NCBI RefSeq assembly: GCF_014648895.1
Contig: NZ_BMRZ01000003.1
Coordinates: 248,001 to 312,000, forward strand
DNA: 64,000 nucleotides
Direction: 5' to 3'
Source of the DNA: Streptomyces tanashiensis
Lineage (GTDB): Bacteria > Actinomycetota > Actinomycetes > Streptomycetales > Streptomycetaceae
Shown here in pieces: positions 1 through 7,703 of the stretch. A program made the position numbers and the translations under genes. The stretch's first letter is position 1. Every line of letters starts with the position of its first letter. Below the pieces are notes generated by a model that ran no database searches, had not been told where the DNA came from, and saw only the letters and a program-made list of their open reading frames with translations.

Positions 1-84
1 GCGCAGGGCGATCCCGTCTGGTACCTGGTCCCGGACGGCGTGGTGCGCTACATCGACAAGCGCCAGTTGTACCGCGGCGAGTGA
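1..84 (+). CDS. nadD: Nicotinate-nucleotide adenylyltransferase, C-terminal end (partial)
   Basis: Only the last 27 codons and the stop are in the window; the gene begins upstream of it. The residues end in VWYLVPDGVVRYIDKRQLY, which I recognise as the C-terminus of actinobacterial NadD, the enzyme that adenylates nicotinate mononucleotide in NAD synthesis. It lies 19 bp upstream of the LCP protein and two genes before rsfS, which is the usual streptomycete order. The catalytic part is not visible, so the call rests on the tail and the context. Confidence 0.75.
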   Translation, partial: AQGDPVWYLVPDGVVRYIDKRQLYRGE

Positions 85-103
85 GCTTCGGGGAGGGGCA
101 CCG

Positions 104-1813
104 GTGAACGATCAGCAGCACCCGTACGACCCGTACTATCCGCAGCCGCAGATCATCGGCTACGACGAGTACGGGCAGCCGGTGTACCAGCAGCCGCAGG
201 CGCAGCAGCAGGCGCCGGCGCAGCACTACGACCCGTACGGCGGGCAGCAGCAGCCGCAGCAGGCGTACGGCTACGACCCGTACGCCCAGCAGCAGCCCGT
301 CCAGGAACCGGTCCAGCCCGCGCCGTACGAGCCGTACGCGCAGCAGGGCTACGCCTACCCGTCCTACGACACCGGACAGCAGCAGTGGGCCGCCCAGGCC
401 GAGCCCGCCCCCGCACCCGTCCAGGCGCCCGTCCAGGCCGCGCCGACGGCCCCCGCGGCGCCCGCCCCGGTCGCGGCGCCGGCCGGAGTCCCCGGCCAGC
501 GCCCCGCGTCCGAGCGGTCCGCCGCGCCGCGGCAGGACGAGGACGACCGCGCGTACCGCACCGAACAGTTCTCGTTCATCGAGGAGCCCGACGAGGACTC
601 CGAGGACGTCATCGACTGGCTCAAGTTCACCGAGAGCCGTTCGGAGCGGCGCGAGGAGGCCAGGCGGCGCGGCCGCAACCGCATCGTCGCGCTGGTCGTC
701 GTCCTCGTGCTCGCCGTCGCCGGCGGCGTCGGCTACCTCTGGTCCGCCGGCCTGCTCCCCGGTTCGTCCGACCCGGAGGGGAAGAGCGGGAACACGGCGA
801 CCGGCCCGCAGCAGCGCGACACGATCGTCGTCCACCTCCACGACCTCAAGAACGGCAACACCTCCACCGCCCTGCTCGTGGACAACACGACCACCCGCCA
901 GGGCACCACGGTCCTCCTCCCCAACTCCGTCGTCGTCGCCGACTCCGAAGGCGCCGGGACCACCCTCGGCAAGTCCGTCGAGGACGACGGCTCCAGCGGC
1001 ACCCGGGAGGCGATCGGCAACCTCCTCGGGACGAAGATCACCGGCACCTGGCGGCTGGACACCCCGTACCTGGAGAACCTCGTCGAGTCCGTCAGCAGCA
1101 TCGAGGTCGACACCGACACGGACGTCCCCGACACCAAGAAGGGCGCCGAGCCGCTGGTCGAGCAGGGCGAGAAGCAGACGCTGAACGGCCGCGCCGCCGT
1201 CGCCTACGCCACCTACCGGGCGCCCGGCGAGGCCGAGGCCAAGCAGCTCCAGCGCTTCGGACAGGTCATGTACGGGGTGCTGCGCAAGTTCTCCAGCGAC
1301 CCCGAGGCGGCCACGGTCACCATCGAGACGCTCCAGCAGATCCTCGACCCCTCGCTCCCGGAGAAGGACCTCGCCGCCTCCCTGGCCAAGCTCGCCGAGC
1401 ACGCCAAGATCGGCGACTACAAGACGGCCCTGCTCCCGGTGGGGCAGGACGGCGCGCTGACCGACGGCGCGAGCGACAGCGTGGTGAAGGACATCCTGGG
1501 CGGCAAGGTCACCGCCCCCGAGGCGGGCGAGGTGCCCCACGTCTCGGTCCGGGACGGTTCCGGCAAGAAGGCGGCCGAGGCCGCCCGGGTCGCCCTGATC
1601 AACGGCGGCTACGCCTTCGTGGGCGGCGCCGAAGCGCCGACCCGGGAGGAGTCGCAGGTCCTCTACGGCGACGACGCCCAGAAGGCGACGGCGGCCGAGG
1701 TGGCCAAGACGCTGGGGCTGCCCGCAGGCTCGGTCGAGAAGGGCAAGCCCTCGGGAACGATCGCGGTCACCGTGATCCTGGGCCGGGACTACAAGGTTCC
1801 GGGGGCCCGGTAA
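104..1813 (+). CDS. LCP (LytR-CpsA-Psr) family membrane protein with LytR_C domain, divergent
   Basis: 569 aa, GTG start after a gggagggg ribosome site. Residues 1-150 are a Gln/Pro/Tyr-rich cytoplasmic tail, one membrane helix lies at about 193-213, then an extracellular LCP-like domain (about 240-450), then a LytR_C domain (about 480-569, from HVSVRDGSG). LCP proteins attach polymers from lipid carriers to peptidoglycan. Here the catalytic-site region looks degenerate: the usual PRD after the first strand reads LPNSVVV, although a partial RFGQVM counterpart of the later Arg motif remains. The position between nadD and rsfS is conserved in streptomycetes. It may be a non-catalytic LCP relative. 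Confidence 0.8.
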   Translation: MNDQQHPYDPYYPQPQIIGYDEYGQPVYQQPQAQQQAPAQHYDPYGGQQQPQQAYGYDPYAQQQPVQEPVQPAPYEPYAQQGYAYPSYDTGQQQWAAQAEPAPAPVQAPVQAAPTAPAAPAPVAAPAGVPGQRPASERSAAPRQDEDDRAYRTEQFSFIEEPDEDSEDVIDWLKFTESRSERREEARRRGRNRIVALVVVLVLAVAGGVGYLWSAGLLPGSSDPEGKSGNTATGPQQRDTIVVHLHDLKNGNTSTALLVDNTTTRQGTTVLLPNSVVVADSEGAGTTLGKSVEDDGSSGTREAIGNLLGTKITGTWRLDTPYLENLVESVSSIEVDTDTDVPDTKKGAEPLVEQGEKQTLNGRAAVAYATYRAPGEAEAKQLQRFGQVMYGVLRKFSSDPEAATVTIETLQQILDPSLPEKDLAASLAKLAEHAKIGDYKTALLPVGQDGALTDGASDSVVKDILGGKVTAPEAGEVPHVSVRDGSGKKAAEAARVALINGGYAFVGGAEAPTREESQVLYGDDAQKATAAEVAKTLGLPAGSVEKGKPSGTIAVTVILGRDYKVPGAR

Positions 1814-1897
1814 GGGGCGCCCCGGAAAACGCCGACAGGGCCGTCGGCGGTCCGTGAGACCCTGGAGGGGTACTGGACCGCCGACGAAAGCCTGCTT

Positions 1898-2362
1898 GTG
1901 ACCGCTACGGACCGTTCCATCGAGCTCGTCAAGACCGCCGCCCAGGCGGCCGCCGACCGGCTCGCGCACGACATCATCGCGTACGACGTCAGCGACGTGC
2001 TGTCGATCACCGACGCCTTCCTGCTCGCCTCCGCGCCCAACGACCGCCAGGTCAAGTCGATCGTCGACGAGATCGAGGAGCGGCTGCAGAAGGAGCTCGG
2101 CGCCAAGCCGGTCCGCCGTGAGGGCGACCGCGACGCGCGCTGGATCCTGCTGGACTACGTCGACATCGTCGTCCACGTCCAGCACAGCGAGGAGCGGGTC
2201 TTCTACGCCCTGGAGCGGCTGTGGAAGGACTGCCCCGAGCTCGACCTGCCCGAGGACGCCCTGAAGACCCGCGGCAAGGCCGCCGAGCACGCCGCGCTGA
2301 CCGGCGCCGACATCGAGGCCGGCTCCGGCCTTCCCGAGGGACCGGACGGTGAGCTGAGCTGA
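1898..2362 (+). CDS. rsfS: Ribosomal silencing factor RsfS (Iojap family)
   Basis: 154 aa, GTG start. RsfS binds ribosomal protein uL14 and blocks joining of the 30S and 50S subunits when nutrients are short. The whole Iojap/RsfS domain is present: an N-terminal helix (IELVKTAAQAAADRL), the DVSDVLSITDAFLLASA core and the DYVDIVVHVQHSEERVFYALE segment. A streptomycete-type acidic tail follows. The stop overlaps the start of the next gene (CTGA), so the two are translationally coupled. Confidence 0.95.
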   Translation: MTATDRSIELVKTAAQAAADRLAHDIIAYDVSDVLSITDAFLLASAPNDRQVKSIVDEIEERLQKELGAKPVRREGDRDARWILLDYVDIVVHVQHSEERVFYALERLWKDCPELDLPEDALKTRGKAAEHAALTGADIEAGSGLPEGPDGELS

Positions 2363-3012
2363 GCACCGGCAAGGGCGGCACGGGCCGCCGCATCGTCCTC
2401 TGGCGGCACGGCCAGACCTCCTGGAACCTGGAGCGACGCTTCCAGGGCTCGACCGACATCGAGCTGACGGAGACCGGCGTCGCCCAGGCGCGCCGGGCCG
2501 CACGGCTGCTCGCCGCGCTCAAGCCGGACGCCATCGTGGCCTCCGACCTCAAGCGGGCGGCGGCCACCGCCGCCGAGCTCGCCGTGCTCACCGGCCACGC
2601 CGTCTCCCACGACTCCGCCCTGCGCGAGACGTACGCGGGGGAGTGGCAGGGCCTGACCCACGACGAGATCGTCGCGCGGTACGGCGAGCAGTACGCCGCG
2701 TGGAAGCGCGGCGAGCCCGTGCGCCGGGGCGGCGGCGAGCTGGAGACCGAGGTGGCCGACCGAGCCGCCCCGGTGGTCCTGGAGCACGCCGAGAAGCTTC
2801 CCGAGGAGGGCACGCTCGTCGTGGTCAGCCACGGCGGCACCATCCGCACCACCATCGGCCGGCTCCTCGGGCTGGAGGCCCAGCACTGGGAGAGCCTGGG
2901 CGGGCTCTCCAACTGCTGCTGGTCGGTGCTCGGCGAGGGCGCCCGTGGCTGGCGCCTGATGGAGCACAACGCGGGCACGCTGCCCGAGCCGGTCCTCGGC
3001 GACGACGACTGA
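2359..3012 (+). CDS. Histidine phosphatase family protein with a forced CTG start
   Basis: 217 aa if started at CTG 2359. The catalytic RHG is at residues 16-18 (WRHGQTSW); the other conserved parts are ASDLKRA, ETYAGEWQG and VVSHGGTIR, so this is a complete phosphoglycerate-mutase-like phosphatase. An in-frame TGA lies at 2350, and no ATG, GTG or TTG occurs between it and the RHG codons. The first canonical start, ATG 2536, would delete the active site. CTG 2359 overlaps the rsfS stop as CTGA, like the usual ATGA/GTGA couplings. The substrate is unknown. RsfS followed by this phosphatase is a standard streptomycete pair. Confidence 0.85.
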   Translation: MSTGKGGTGRRIVLWRHGQTSWNLERRFQGSTDIELTETGVAQARRAARLLAALKPDAIVASDLKRAAATAAELAVLTGHAVSHDSALRETYAGEWQGLTHDEIVARYGEQYAAWKRGEPVRRGGGELETEVADRAAPVVLEHAEKLPEEGTLVVVSHGGTIRTTIGRLLGLEAQHWESLGGLSNCCWSVLGEGARGWRLMEHNAGTLPEPVLGDDD

Positions 3013-3041
3013 GCCCCACGACCGGCCTGCCGGACCAGGAT

Positions 3042-3071
3042 TTCACTTTCCGGCAGGTCACAGGCTAAAGT
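3042..3071 (+). promoter_or_regulatory. Candidate promoter of the first tRNA-Ala
   Basis: TTCACT at 3042-3047 and TAAAGT at 3066-3071 are separated by 18 nt, a fair fit to the streptomycete HrdB consensus, about 36 nt upstream of the tRNA. Inferred from sequence only. Confidence 0.45.
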
Positions 3072-3107
3072 TCTTCTTGTTCGCAGCGCGGAGCGCGAAG
3101 AACACGA

Positions 3108-3180
3108 GGGGCTATAGCTCAGTTGGTAGAGCGCCTGCATGGCATGCAGGAGGTCAGGAGTTCAATTCTCCTTAGCTCCA
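3108..3180 (+). tRNA. tRNA-Ala (anticodon GGC)
   Basis: 73 nt, all four arms form. The acceptor stem GGGGCTA pairs with TAGCTCC and contains the G3-U70 wobble that identifies alanine tRNA. The anticodon stem CCTGC/GCAGG holds loop ATGGCAT with GGC at 3141-3143. The discriminator base is A and CCA is not encoded. Two more copies of identical sequence lie at 7352 and 7497. Confidence 0.97.
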
Positions 3181-3188
3181 CAGTCACC

Positions 3189-3218
3189 GGATCCCGTCCT
3201 CATCAGAGGGCGGGATTC
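3189..3218 (+). terminator. Hairpin terminator after tRNA-Ala
   Basis: An 11-bp stem (3189-3199 with 3208-3218, two G-U pairs) around an 8-nt loop, 8 nt after the tRNA. It overlaps the stop codon of the convergent regulator, so it may serve both strands. Confidence 0.65.
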
Positions 3219-4102
3219 GTCGTTCCGTCCCCCTTCGCCTCCGCCCGGCGCAGGATCTCGATCCCCTCCCGGCTCTCCTCGTCGGTCGGCGTGTACGTCA
3301 CGATCCGGCACTCCGGCATCCCGTTGACCGAGAGGGAGACCGAGGTCAGCCTGACCTCGCCCGCCAGCTCGTGCCGGAAGACCTTCACCCGCGTCCCCGG
3401 GGGGACCACGTCGCCGCTGCGCCAGAGCCGGGCGAACTCCGGGCTGGCCTCGGCGAGACGCCGTACGAACTCCTCCCACTCGGGCTCGCCCACGTGGCGG
3501 CCGTACGCGCCCCGCAGCTGGGCCACCATCAGCGGCAGCTCCCGCTTCCGGTCGACCACCGGGCACTTGGGCCCCGGGACGCTGAAGAGCGCCCAGAGCA
3601 CGTTGCGTATGCCGAACGGCCCGGTGTCCAGGCCCGTTCCGTCCTGCATCAGGAGCCGCTCGTACAGGACGTTGGTCGCGAGCACGTCGTACCGCGCGTT
3701 GTAGAGGACCGCCGGGAGCGGGTCCAGGGCGTCGAGGATCCCCTGGATCTCCGGGCTGACCTCCGGGACGTACGCCCCGGACCGGTCAGGGGCGTACGGC
3801 ACCTCGGCGAGGTGGTAGAGGTGCTCGCGCTCCGGCCGGTCGAGCCGGAGGGTACGGGCCACCGCGTCGAGGACCTGCGCGGAGGCGTTGATCGGACGGC
3901 CCTGCTCCAGCCAGGTGTACCAGGTGACGCCGACACCGGAGAGCTGCGCGACCTCCTCGCGGCGCAGCCCCGGTGTGCGTCTGCGGAGTCCCGGGGGCAT
4001 GCCGACGTCCTCCGGGGTCACCCTGGCGCGGCGGCTGCGCAGGAACGCGGCCAGTTCCGGTCGGCGCCTTCGCTGTGTCGGTAGTGCTGCCACGATCGTC
4101 AC
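3203..4102 (-). CDS. XRE-family regulator with MmyB-like ligand-binding domain
   Basis: 299 aa. An N-terminal helix-turn-helix (about 15-90) contains the family hallmark RRRTPGLRREEVAQLSGVGV followed by TWYTWLEQGR. The rest (about 110-290) is the MmyB-type, PAS-like sensor domain (LYNARYDVLATN, LWRSGDVV). Such regulators usually repress a divergent exporter or dehydrogenase gene. Here the partner is the DHA2 transporter starting 101 bp away. A paralogous regulator/exporter module lies at 46489-48918. The effector is unknown. Confidence 0.9.
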   Translation of the reverse strand: MTIVAALPTQRRRRPELAAFLRSRRARVTPEDVGMPPGLRRRTPGLRREEVAQLSGVGVTWYTWLEQGRPINASAQVLDAVARTLRLDRPEREHLYHLAEVPYAPDRSGAYVPEVSPEIQGILDALDPLPAVLYNARYDVLATNVLYERLLMQDGTGLDTGPFGIRNVLWALFSVPGPKCPVVDRKRELPLMVAQLRGAYGRHVGEPEWEEFVRRLAEASPEFARLWRSGDVVPPGTRVKVFRHELAGEVRLTSVSLSVNGMPECRIVTYTPTDEESREGIEILRRAEAKGDGTTNPAL

Positions 4103-4203
4103 GCCCCCATGGTCGAGTCCCCGTGCCGCCGCTGCCAGGTGGTGTCAGTACCAGGATCGGCGGGCTCTCGTTACCCGTATCGGATCGGGGTCACGCTCCT
4201 CGC
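4103..4203. promoter_or_regulatory. Divergent regulator/exporter promoter region with candidate operator
   Basis: 101 bp between the XRE regulator and the exporter. CCAGGTGGTG at 4135-4144 reads CACCACCTGG on the other strand, matching 9 of 10 bases of the direct repeat unit CACCACCAGG in the promoter region of the paralogous module near 47979. That makes it the best operator candidate. A GC-interrupted stretch near 4170-4192 (TTACCCGTATCGGATCGGGG) could hold the exporter's -10 region. Confidence 0.4.
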
Positions 4204-5637
4204 ATGACCTCGACCACAACACGTCCCGTACTCAGTAAAGACGGTGCCACCGACAACCGCTCCGGCCTGCTGCTCGGAGTGGTCCTCGCCGCCCAGTTCA
4301 TGGCACTCCTCGACGTCTTCATCGTCAACGTCGCGGCCCCCACCATCCGGACCGAACTCTCCGCGTCCGGAGGCGCGCTCCAGCTCGTCATCGCCGGATA
4401 CACCATCGCCTACGCGGTGTTGCTGATCACCGGAGCCCGCCTCGGCGACCTGCTCGGTCACCGCCGGGCGTACCTCGGCGGCCTCGTCCTGTTCACCGCG
4501 GCCTCCCTCGCCTGCGGACTCGCCGCGGGAACCGGCCAGTTGATCGCCTTCCGGCTGGTGCAGGGAGCGGGCTCCGCCCTGATGATCCCTCAGGTGCTGA
4601 GCCTCATCCAGCGCAACTTCGCGGGGGAGCGCCGGGTCCGGGCCCTCAGCGCCTACTCCGCGGTCCTGGCCACCGGCGCGGCCGCCGGCCAGGTCGTCGG
4701 CGGTGTCCTGGTCAGCGCCGACCTCTTCGGCACCGGCTGGCGGCCGGTCTTCCTGGTCAACGTCCCCATCGGGATCGCGCTGCTCGTCCTCGGCGCCCGG
4801 GTGCTGCCCCGTGACGCCCACGCCGGACCCACGCGTGCGCGTGCCCTCGACCTGCCCGGTCTGCTCCTGCTCGCCGCCGCCGTGTCCCTGCTGACCGTGC
4901 CCCTGGTCCTCGGCCAGGAGCAGGACTGGCCGCTGTGGTCCTGGCTCTCCCTGGGCGGATCGCTGGTGCTCGCCGCCGTCTTCGGCGCGTACGAGTCACG
5001 GCTCGCCCGGCGGGGCGGCGCGCCGCTGATCGCCCCGCGCGTGCTGCGCATCCCGGGGATGGGCCGGGCCGTCCTCTGGATCTCGGTGTCGATGGGCGTC
5101 AACGCCGGCTTCCTGTTCACCCTCACCCTTCACCTGCAGGGCGGGCTCGGTCACAGCGCCCTGCGCGCCGGACTCACCTTCGGCCCCGCCGCCGTGGTCT
5201 TCGGCACCGTCGGCCTCACCTGGCGGCGCTGGCCGGCCCGGCTGCACCGCGCACTGGTCCCGGCCGGATTCCTGCTCGGGGGCGCGGCGCTCCTCGCCGT
5301 CGGGGGGCTGCTCGGGGACGGCGGCACCGGCGGGTGGGGGCTCTACCCGGCCCTGGGGGCGGTCGGTGCGGGCATCTCACTGGCCTTCAGCCCGGCCCTG
5401 ACCGGGGCGCTGGCGACCGTACGGCCCGAGGACGCCGCCGACGCCAGCGGGCTGCTCGCCACCGTCACACAGCTCGGCCAGCTCGTCGGCGTCGCCGCGT
5501 TCGGCACCGTCTTCCTCGGCCGGTACGCGGGATCCGGAGCTCAGAACTCCGCCGACGCGCTGTGGGTGACCGTCCTGGCCCTGGCCGCCGCCTCCCTCGT
5601 GGGCGCCGTGGCGGGGCTGCCGCGACGATCACGCTGA
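4204..5637 (+). CDS. MFS exporter, DHA2 (EmrB/QacA) family
   Basis: 477 aa from ATG 4204; the open frame extends upstream, but this is the first ATG before the hydrophobic region. About 14 membrane segments are predicted. Motifs: AQFMALLDVFIVNVAAP in TM1 (the DHA2 D and N positions), RLGDLLGHRR (motif A) and LVQGAGSALMIPQ (motif C region). The family expels drugs and secondary metabolites by proton antiport. It is divergent from the XRE regulator, which probably controls it. The substrate cannot be read from the sequence. Confidence 0.9.
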   Translation: MTSTTTRPVLSKDGATDNRSGLLLGVVLAAQFMALLDVFIVNVAAPTIRTELSASGGALQLVIAGYTIAYAVLLITGARLGDLLGHRRAYLGGLVLFTAASLACGLAAGTGQLIAFRLVQGAGSALMIPQVLSLIQRNFAGERRVRALSAYSAVLATGAAAGQVVGGVLVSADLFGTGWRPVFLVNVPIGIALLVLGARVLPRDAHAGPTRARALDLPGLLLLAAAVSLLTVPLVLGQEQDWPLWSWLSLGGSLVLAAVFGAYESRLARRGGAPLIAPRVLRIPGMGRAVLWISVSMGVNAGFLFTLTLHLQGGLGHSALRAGLTFGPAAVVFGTVGLTWRRWPARLHRALVPAGFLLGGAALLAVGGLLGDGGTGGWGLYPALGAVGAGISLAFSPALTGALATVRPEDAADASGLLATVTQLGQLVGVAAFGTVFLGRYAGSGAQNSADALWVTVLALAAASLVGAVAGLPRRSR

Positions 5638-5699
5638 CCCCCTTGCGGGGCCATGGCAGAATCGGACGGCCGGAGGGGGACGAGGATCCGGACGGGAGG

Positions 5700-5771
5700 G
5701 TGACCCAAGTGCTCGGCGACAACGGCAGGGTGTCCTATGGGTGCACGGCCTGCGGCCACAGCTGGAGCTGA
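5700..5771 (+). CDS. Candidate 23-residue single-knuckle zinc peptide
   Basis: GTG 5700 opens a 23-codon frame that ends CTACGHSWS. The CxxCGH knuckle looks like half of a zinc ribbon, and the peptide ends 3 bp before a second Cys-rich small gene. A purine-rich stretch (gacgggag) precedes the start closely; GTG 5709 is an alternative. A frame this short can occur by chance, so coding status depends on conservation. It could be a metal-binding micropeptide or the remnant of a larger zinc-ribbon protein. Confidence 0.4.
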   Translation: MTQVLGDNGRVSYGCTACGHSWS

Positions 5772-5774
5772 TTC

Positions 5775-6008
5775 ATGGGTGCACACAGGCGGAAGTGCGA
5801 CTGGTGCGGCAGCGGCACGCCCATCGTGCGCGACATGGACCCCGTCAACCCGGGGTTCCAGTACTGGTGCGAGGAGTGCGCGCGGGCGCTGATCATAAAA
5901 GGCGACCCCATCGAGACCTACCGTGAGCTGGAGGGGGAGCCGATCTACGGCCGGCTCCTCGACGAGCACTGCACCCTCAAGCGGTTCTACTCCTTCGCCA
6001 CGGCCTGA
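5775..6008 (+). CDS. Small conserved zinc-ribbon protein, function unknown
   Basis: 77 aa, ATG start. Two Cys pairs, CDWCGSG near residues 8-12 and WCEECAR near 32-36, can form one zinc ribbon. The C-terminal half (PIETYRELEGEPIYGRLL) is probably helical. I do not recognise a named family. It lies 3 bp after the 23-residue Cys peptide, and its 3' end overlaps that of the convergent membrane protein by 22 bp. Metal binding is inferred from the cysteines only. Confidence 0.75.
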   Translation: MGAHRRKCDWCGSGTPIVRDMDPVNPGFQYWCEECARALIIKGDPIETYRELEGEPIYGRLLDEHCTLKRFYSFATA

Positions 6009-7228
6009 CGTCCTTCGCCGCGGTCCGACGCCCGCAGGGTCAGCGCGTACCCGACGAACAGGGCCGTCGCCGTCAGCGGATAGATCGCCGACAGCAGCAT
6101 CTGCCCCGCGTTCTGGTCGAGTTCGGGGCGGCCCGGGTCGTGCGGGACCCACCACAGCGCGAACGAGGCGAAGGCCAGCGCCACCGCCCCCGTCACCGGC
6201 CACACGCGCGTGGCGCGGTCCGCGAGCAGGATCAGCAGAGGCACGCACCAGACCCAGTGGTGGGACCAGGAGATCGGGCTGATCATCAGCGCCGTGAACG
6301 CGCAGACGACCACGGCCACCGCCTTGTCGCCGCGCACCGCCGCCCGTACCGCGAGGATCATCGCCGCGCCGCCGAGGACGGCCGCGGCCACCGCCCACCA
6401 CATGCCCGGATCGTCCGTGTGCATCAGCCGGGCCAGGACCCCGCGGATCGACTGGTTGGCGGTCTCCTCCGCGAAACCGACCCGGCCTGTCTCGAACAGG
6501 GTCTCCGTCCAGAACCGCTTCGAGTCCGCGGGCAGGGCGACCGCCACGGCCAGCGTCGTCCCGAGGAACACCCCGGTCGCGGTCAGCGCCGTGCGCAGCC
6601 ACTGGTTCATGCCGCGGTCCCGGCGCCACAGCAGCAGACCCGCCGCGAGCAGCAGGACCACGAAGAGCCCCGGTGTGAGTTTCACCGCGGTCGCCAGACC
6701 GATGCCCAGGCCGGCCCACCGGCTGCCCTCGCGCCGGGTGAGGTCCCAGAGCACCGCGACCGCTATGAGCAGGTTGATCTGGCCGTACCGCAGGGTCGTC
6801 CACACCGGCTCGCACCAGACCACCACGGCGGCGACCCACAGGGTCGTGCGCCACAGGTCCGTACGGGACAGTGAGGGGCGGACCAGCTGGAGCGACAGCT
6901 GCACCAGGGCGACGACCAGGAGCAGGTTCCCCGCCGTGGTGAGGGTCCGCATCAGCGGGACGCCCACCAGGGTCAGCGGGACGAACAGCAGGGCCGCGAA
7001 GGGCGGGTAGGTCATGCCGAGGTTCGCCGAGGTCGCGCGCATCGCGTACAGGTCGCCGCCCGCCCTGACCGTCTCGCCCTCGGCCCGGTAGACCATCACG
7101 TCGAGCATGTTCACGTGGGCGAGGCGTTGCGCCACCCAGAAGGCCGCGAACGAGAGCAGGCAGACCGCCGCGGCGGTGGCCAGGGGCCACGGCCGGGCGC
7201 GGGTTTTGGAGAGCACGGAGACGGACAC
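5987..7228 (-). CDS. GT87-family (DUF2029) polytopic membrane glycosyltransferase-like protein
   Basis: 413 aa, GTG start at 7228. About 9-10 hydrophobic segments, with an acidic periplasmic loop early on (NMLDVMVYRAEGETVRAGGDLY) and MTYPPFAALLFVPL and TAVKLTPGLF, which are typical of actinobacterial alpha-1,2-mannosyltransferase-like GT87 proteins. These use polyprenyl-phosphate sugars to build wall glycans or glycoproteins. The donor and acceptor are unknown. The gene faces the small zinc protein and ends inside it. Confidence 0.85.
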   Translation of the reverse strand: MSVSVLSKTRARPWPLATAAAVCLLSFAAFWVAQRLAHVNMLDVMVYRAEGETVRAGGDLYAMRATSANLGMTYPPFAALLFVPLTLVGVPLMRTLTTAGNLLLVVALVQLSLQLVRPSLSRTDLWRTTLWVAAVVVWCEPVWTTLRYGQINLLIAVAVLWDLTRREGSRWAGLGIGLATAVKLTPGLFVVLLLAAGLLLWRRDRGMNQWLRTALTATGVFLGTTLAVAVALPADSKRFWTETLFETGRVGFAEETANQSIRGVLARLMHTDDPGMWWAVAAAVLGGAAMILAVRAAVRGDKAVAVVVCAFTALMISPISWSHHWVWCVPLLILLADRATRVWPVTGAVALAFASFALWWVPHDPGRPELDQNAGQMLLSAIYPLTATALFVGYALTLRASDRGEGRQAVAKE

Positions 7229-7274
7229 AGTCGGCGACCCTACCCGGGGCTCCGGACGAGCCCGAGAAACCGAT

Positions 7275-7304
7275 TTGGCGATCTGCCGGGCGGGCCGTTA
7301 CTGT
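7275..7304 (+). promoter_or_regulatory. Promoter of the tRNA-Ala pair
   Basis: TTGGCG at 7275-7280 and TACTGT at 7299-7304 are 18 nt apart and lie 48 nt before the second tRNA-Ala. The fit to the HrdB consensus is good. It probably serves both downstream tRNAs if the hairpin between them acts as an RNA processing site. Confidence 0.5.
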
Positions 7305-7351
7305 TCTGTCCGTCGCCGCGAGCGAGTAAAGAAGCCGGGACGACGACTCAA

Positions 7352-7424
7352 GGGGCTATAGCTCAGTTGGTAGAGCGCCTGCATGGCATGCAGGAGGTCA
7401 GGAGTTCAATTCTCCTTAGCTCCA
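7352..7424 (+). tRNA. tRNA-Ala (anticodon GGC), second copy
   Basis: Identical over all 73 nt to the copy at 3108. The anticodon GGC is at 7385-7387. It is followed by a perfect 10-bp hairpin and a third copy 72 nt downstream. Confidence 0.97.
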
Positions 7425-7436
7425 CAGAACGGAAGT

Positions 7437-7459
7437 GAGCCATCCGGACCGGATGGCTC
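7437..7459 (+). terminator. Hairpin between the tRNA-Ala pair
   Basis: A perfect 10-bp stem, GAGCCATCCG with CGGATGGCTC, around a GAC loop. There is no U-run. It is either a streptomycete-type terminator or a processing signal between the two tRNAs. Confidence 0.55.
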
Positions 7460-7496
7460 GCGCCGCTTCTGCGGAAATCTGAACATTCCCGCGCGC

Positions 7497-7569
7497 GGGG
7501 CTATAGCTCAGTTGGTAGAGCGCCTGCATGGCATGCAGGAGGTCAGGAGTTCAATTCTCCTTAGCTCCA
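7497..7569 (+). tRNA. tRNA-Ala (anticodon GGC), third copy
   Basis: Identical in sequence to the copies at 3108 and 7352; the anticodon GGC is at 7530-7532. Flanking sequence differs, so only the tRNA itself is repeated. Confidence 0.97.
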
Positions 7570-7576
7570 CAGATGA

Positions 7577-7611
7577 GAAGGCGGGTCACCCGGATCGGGT
7601 GGCCCGCCTTC
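7577..7611 (+). terminator. Strong hairpin terminator after third tRNA-Ala
   Basis: A 16-bp stem (7577-7592 with 7596-7611, one G-U pair) around GAT, followed by a short pyrimidine stretch. It isolates the tRNA unit from the leuS leader. Confidence 0.75.
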
Positions 7612-7691
7612 TTCGTTCCCCGGTCCTCCGCGCCCCCCTCGCAGCCCCTCCGCTCCGTGGAACGCCGGTGCGGCCCGCTCGGGCCCTGCGG

Positions 7692-7697
7692 TACCCT
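7692..7697 (+). promoter_or_regulatory. Candidate -10 box of the leuS leader transcript
   Basis: TACCCT lies 6 nt before the ATG of the leader peptide, with a weak -35 (GTGCGG, 7668-7673) at 18-nt spacing. Transcription would then start at or next to the leader ATG, giving a leaderless leader peptide. Inference. Confidence 0.45.
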
Positions 7698-7703
7698 GGC
7701 GCC

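Noticed and set aside
4165..4195. Dyad CCCGTATC/GGATCGGG in the first exporter promoter region
   Set aside because: The arms match at only some positions; mentioned only as context for a possible -10 region.
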